From NCBI RefSeq assembly GCF_012726195.1, contig NZ_JAASAF010000005.1, forward strand, positions 372,001-436,000: DNA of 64,000 bases, given 5' to 3'. The stretch comes from Rhodococcus sp. HNM0563. GTDB lineage: Bacteria > Actinomycetota > Actinomycetes > Mycobacteriales > Mycobacteriaceae. Positions 61,990 to 64,000 of the stretch are shown piece by piece (positions within the stretch are counted from its first letter, which is position 1; every line of letters begins with the position of its first letter). The position numbers and the translations under genes are program-made. The notes under the pieces are model-generated. The model was not told where the DNA came from, made no database searches, and worked only from the letters and a program-made list of their open reading frames with translations.

Positions 61990-63605
61990 GTACAACCGCA
62001 GTCACGGACGGTGCATCGACGCCGCCCGGTACCGGTCAGGATGCAGAAGCGCTCCTGACCCACCGCGAGATCCTCGCAATCCTCGCCGGCCTGCTCGCCG
62101 CATTGTTCACCGCATTGCTCAGCAGCACTATCGTCTCCACCGCGCTCCCGACGATCATCGCCGACCTCCGGGGCACGCAGACTCAATATGCATGGGTCAT
62201 CACCACAGCACTGCTCGCCAATGCGGCGTCCACACCGATCTGGGGCAAGCTGTCCGACCTGTTCAACAAGAAGCTGCTCGTTCAGCTGTCGATTCTGATC
62301 TTCGTCGGCGGCTCCGTGCTGGCGGGTCTCGCTCAGGATGTGAACATCCTCCTCGGCGCACGCGTCATCCAGGGCATCGGGATGGGCGGTCTGACCGCGT
62401 TGGTCGTGGCCATCATCGGCAGCATCATTCCGCCACGTGAGCGCGGCCGGTACTCCGGCTACATGGGTGCGGTGATGGCCGTCGCGATGTCGGGCGGTCC
62501 GGTCCTCGGCGGTGTGATCGTCGACAGCCCGCTGGGCTGGCGCTGGTGCTTCTACGTGTGTGTCCCGCTTGCCGTGGTGGCACTGTTCCTGCTTCAGCGC
62601 ACTCTGAAGATTGCAACCGAACGCAAGGCGAACGTGAAGATCGACTGGCTCGGTGCGACGTTGATCACCGCCGGTGTCAGCGTTCTCCTGATCTGGGTCT
62701 CGTTCGCAGGCAAGGAAGGCTACTACGAGTGGGTCTCTCTCGAATCGGCCCTCTACGTTCTCGCCGGTCTTGCGCTTCTTGCGCTGACGGTGTTCGTCGA
62801 GGCGAAGGTGTCCGATCCGGTCATTCCGCTGAAGATCATCACCGAACGGACGACCGCGCTGGCCATCATCGCATCCATCGCAGTCGGTGTCGGGTTGTTC
62901 GGTGCCACCACGTTCCTCACCCAGTACTTCCAGACCGCGCGCGGTTTCAGCCCGACCTCGGCCGGCCTGCTCACCATCCCGATGGTCGCGGGCACGTTGG
63001 TCTCCTCGATGGTGTCGGGGCAACTGATCACCCGTTTCGGTCGGTGGAAGCCGTTCATCGTCGGCGGCGCAGTGCTCCAGTTCGTCGGCTTCGCACTTCT
63101 CGGGACGCTCGACCACACCACCTCGCTCGTGGTCATCGGCATCTACATCGCGATCGTGGGTCTGGGCACCGGCATGTTGATGCAGAACCTGGTGCTCGCA
63201 GTTCAGAACACTGTGAGCGTGAAGAACATCGGCGCAGCAAGTAGCTCGGTCGCATTCTTCCGCACCTTCGGCGGCGCGATCGGTGTGTCGATCCTCGGGT
63301 CGATCCTTGCGGCTCGCGTGGCCACACTCTCGGCGGAGGGGTTCGCGAAACTGGGCATCGATACCTCGGCGTCCGGCGGCAGCGGTGCCAATCTGGACAT
63401 CGACGCGCTCCCCGCGCCGGTTGCGGAGGTCGTGCATACGTCCTATGGCGACGCCACGGGTACGCTCTTCCTCGTAGCCGCCGGATTCGCACTCATTACT
63501 CTGGTGGCAGTGGTGCTCATCCCGAACCGTGAGCTGCGCACCACGATCGACATCGTCGACGAGGAGCCCGCGACCGACCGTCGTGCCCCTGCCGCCGAGG
63601 TGTAG
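61986..63605 (+). CDS. MFS multidrug efflux transporter (DHA2 family)
   Basis: 539-residue transporter with 14 predicted helices. Helix 1 includes 'ALFTALLSSTIVSTALPTI' (DHA2 motif D1), the motif A loop is 'GKLSDLFNKKLLV', and the antiporter motif C is 'AVAMSGGPVLGGVIVD'. It expels drugs or toxic metabolites by proton antiport. It is cotranscribed with the MarR regulator. This two-gene cassette occupies the place of other genes between Rv2689c-like and dxs genes in mycobacteria, so it is probably an insertion. Confidence 0.92.
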   Translation: MSTTAVTDGASTPPGTGQDAEALLTHREILAILAGLLAALFTALLSSTIVSTALPTIIADLRGTQTQYAWVITTALLANAASTPIWGKLSDLFNKKLLVQLSILIFVGGSVLAGLAQDVNILLGARVIQGIGMGGLTALVVAIIGSIIPPRERGRYSGYMGAVMAVAMSGGPVLGGVIVDSPLGWRWCFYVCVPLAVVALFLLQRTLKIATERKANVKIDWLGATLITAGVSVLLIWVSFAGKEGYYEWVSLESALYVLAGLALLALTVFVEAKVSDPVIPLKIITERTTALAIIASIAVGVGLFGATTFLTQYFQTARGFSPTSAGLLTIPMVAGTLVSSMVSGQLITRFGRWKPFIVGGAVLQFVGFALLGTLDHTTSLVVIGIYIAIVGLGTGMLMQNLVLAVQNTVSVKNIGAASSSVAFFRTFGGAIGVSILGSILAARVATLSAEGFAKLGIDTSASGGSGANLDIDALPAPVAEVVHTSYGDATGTLFLVAAGFALITLVAVVLIPNRELRTTIDIVDEEPATDRRAPAAEV

Positions 63606-63616
63606 AGAGGCATCGA

Positions 63617-63654
63617 GCGAGGCGCACATGTGTCGCCCGACCTGTGCGTCTCGC
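63617..63654 (+). terminator. Terminator of the MarR-MFS operon
   Basis: A 12-bp stem (gcgaggcgcaca at 63617-63628 with tgtgcgtctcgc at 63643-63654) with one G-U pair and a 14-nt loop, 12 bp after the MFS stop. Confidence 0.55.
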
Positions 63655-63695
63655 GGTGTGAGTGATGTGACGGTCCGAACCGTGCAGCCGCTCCG

Positions 63696-63701
63696 TAGAA
63701 T
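63696..63701 (+). promoter_or_regulatory. Possible dxs -10 element
   Basis: A TAGAAT hexamer 56 bp before the dxs start. No clear -35 is visible. Confidence 0.3.
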
Positions 63702-63757
63702 GCAGTAACTGCTCGCGCACCGTCGCGGGAATCACGATCCGGAGGGAGCTAGATCAG

Positions 63758-64000
63758 TTGGGTGTCCTGTCCCGCATCCAGTCACCCGACGATGTGCGTC
63801 GCCTCTCGCCCAGCGAGGTCACGCAACTCGCAGGTGAGATCCGCGGCTTCCTTGTCGAGAAGGTGGCGGCAACCGGGGGACACCTCGGCCCCAACCTCGG
63901 TGTCGTCGAGTTGACGCTCGCACTCCATCGCGTGTTCGACTCGCCGCACGATCCGATCCTGTTCGACACCGGCCACCAGGCCTACGTCCACAAGATTCTC
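63758..64000 (+). CDS. dxs: 1-deoxy-D-xylulose-5-phosphate synthase Dxs, 5' part
   Basis: The first 81 residues of DXS, cut by the window end. '[29 protein letters not shown]' and '[13 protein letters not shown]' are the thiamine-diphosphate-binding N-terminus and match mycobacterial Dxs1 closely. The start is a TTG at 63758 preceded by GGAGGG 11 bases upstream. It catalyses the first step of the MEP isoprenoid pathway, from pyruvate and glyceraldehyde 3-phosphate. Confidence 0.95.
   Translation, partial: MGVLSRIQSPDDVRRLSPSEVTQLAGEIRGFLVEKVAATGGHLGPNLGVVELTLALHRVFDSPHDPILFDTGHQAYVHKIL

Noticed and set aside
61698-63629. Open frame of 643 codons opposite the MFS gene
   Set aside because: Same antisense shadow effect; composition is unlike a protein and the sense gene is certain.
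1-64000. tRNA or rRNA genes, insertion sequences or prophage
   Set aside because: No transposase, integrase, phage gene or recognisable structural RNA was found on either strand by reading.

Overview
This 64 kb window comes from a high-GC Gram-positive chromosome, most likely a Rhodococcus or close mycolic-acid-containing relative. The evidence is the high GC content, frequent GTG starts, the gene families present (IdeR, SigA/SigB, PpgK, the CeoB/CeoC pair, Cei-like protein, many actinobacterial DUFs) and the gene order. From recX to dxs the order follows the Mycobacterium tuberculosis block Rv2736c-Rv2682c, with local insertions. Two of these, gluABCD next to recX and galE next to ideR, are corynebacterial-type arrangements. 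I see no rRNA or tRNA genes, CRISPR array, prophage or insertion sequence. This is core chromosome, and most of the interest lies in regulatory sites and accessory insertions.

Layout. 1-4,000: the 3' end of recX, then a glutamate-type ABC importer (gluA-B-C-D) on the minus strand. 4,000-15,700: miaB, a membrane protein, a DUF349 coiled-coil protein, a LigB-like protein, miaA, dapF, hflX, an exported propeller-like protein, an NCS2 permease and an acyl-CoA dehydrogenase. 15,700-21,700: the SOS-controlled divergent pair lexA / divS-like, then nrdR and the large helicase hrpA. 21,700-27,200: an aminotransferase, two small unknowns, the peroxide module ahpC-ahpD divergent from oxyR, and a LysR-type effector domain without a DNA-binding domain. 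27,200-35,900: an SF2 helicase with DUF3516, an alpha/beta hydrolase, a PAC2 protein, a lipoprotein, a DUF4192 protein, galE and ideR. 36,000-40,100: an AcuC-type deacetylase translationally coupled to a GNAT/acyl-CoA-synthetase fusion, probably an antagonistic lysine-acylation pair. 40,100-49,100: sigB, a methyltransferase, small DUF proteins, a YihY membrane protein, an orphan SF2 helicase and sigA. 49,200-57,960: ppgK, an inositol-phosphatase-family gene, a Cei-like envelope protein, DUF4193, DUF3093, dut, DUF3710, a hydrolase, an OB-fold protein, DUF3159 and the TrkA-like pair ceoC/ceoB. 58,000-64,000: an APC permease, a TRAM-domain RNA methyltransferase, a MarR-MFS efflux cassette under a long palindrome, and the start of dxs.

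How the genes work together. Several coupled modules are visible: GluABCD amino-acid uptake; LexA autoregulation with SOS boxes shared by a small division-inhibitor candidate; OxyR-AhpCD peroxide defence; IdeR metal control; AcuC with a Pat-like enzyme for reversible acylation; SigB with a promoter of the SigE/SigH ECF type, a pattern repeated in front of the DUF4193 gene; and CeoBC with the APC permease, which suggests cation (K+) transport control. Strong hairpins separate most convergent pairs and are listed as terminators. Start codons were chosen by Shine-Dalgarno spacing, family length and overlap with the upstream gene; alternatives are given where the choice is open.
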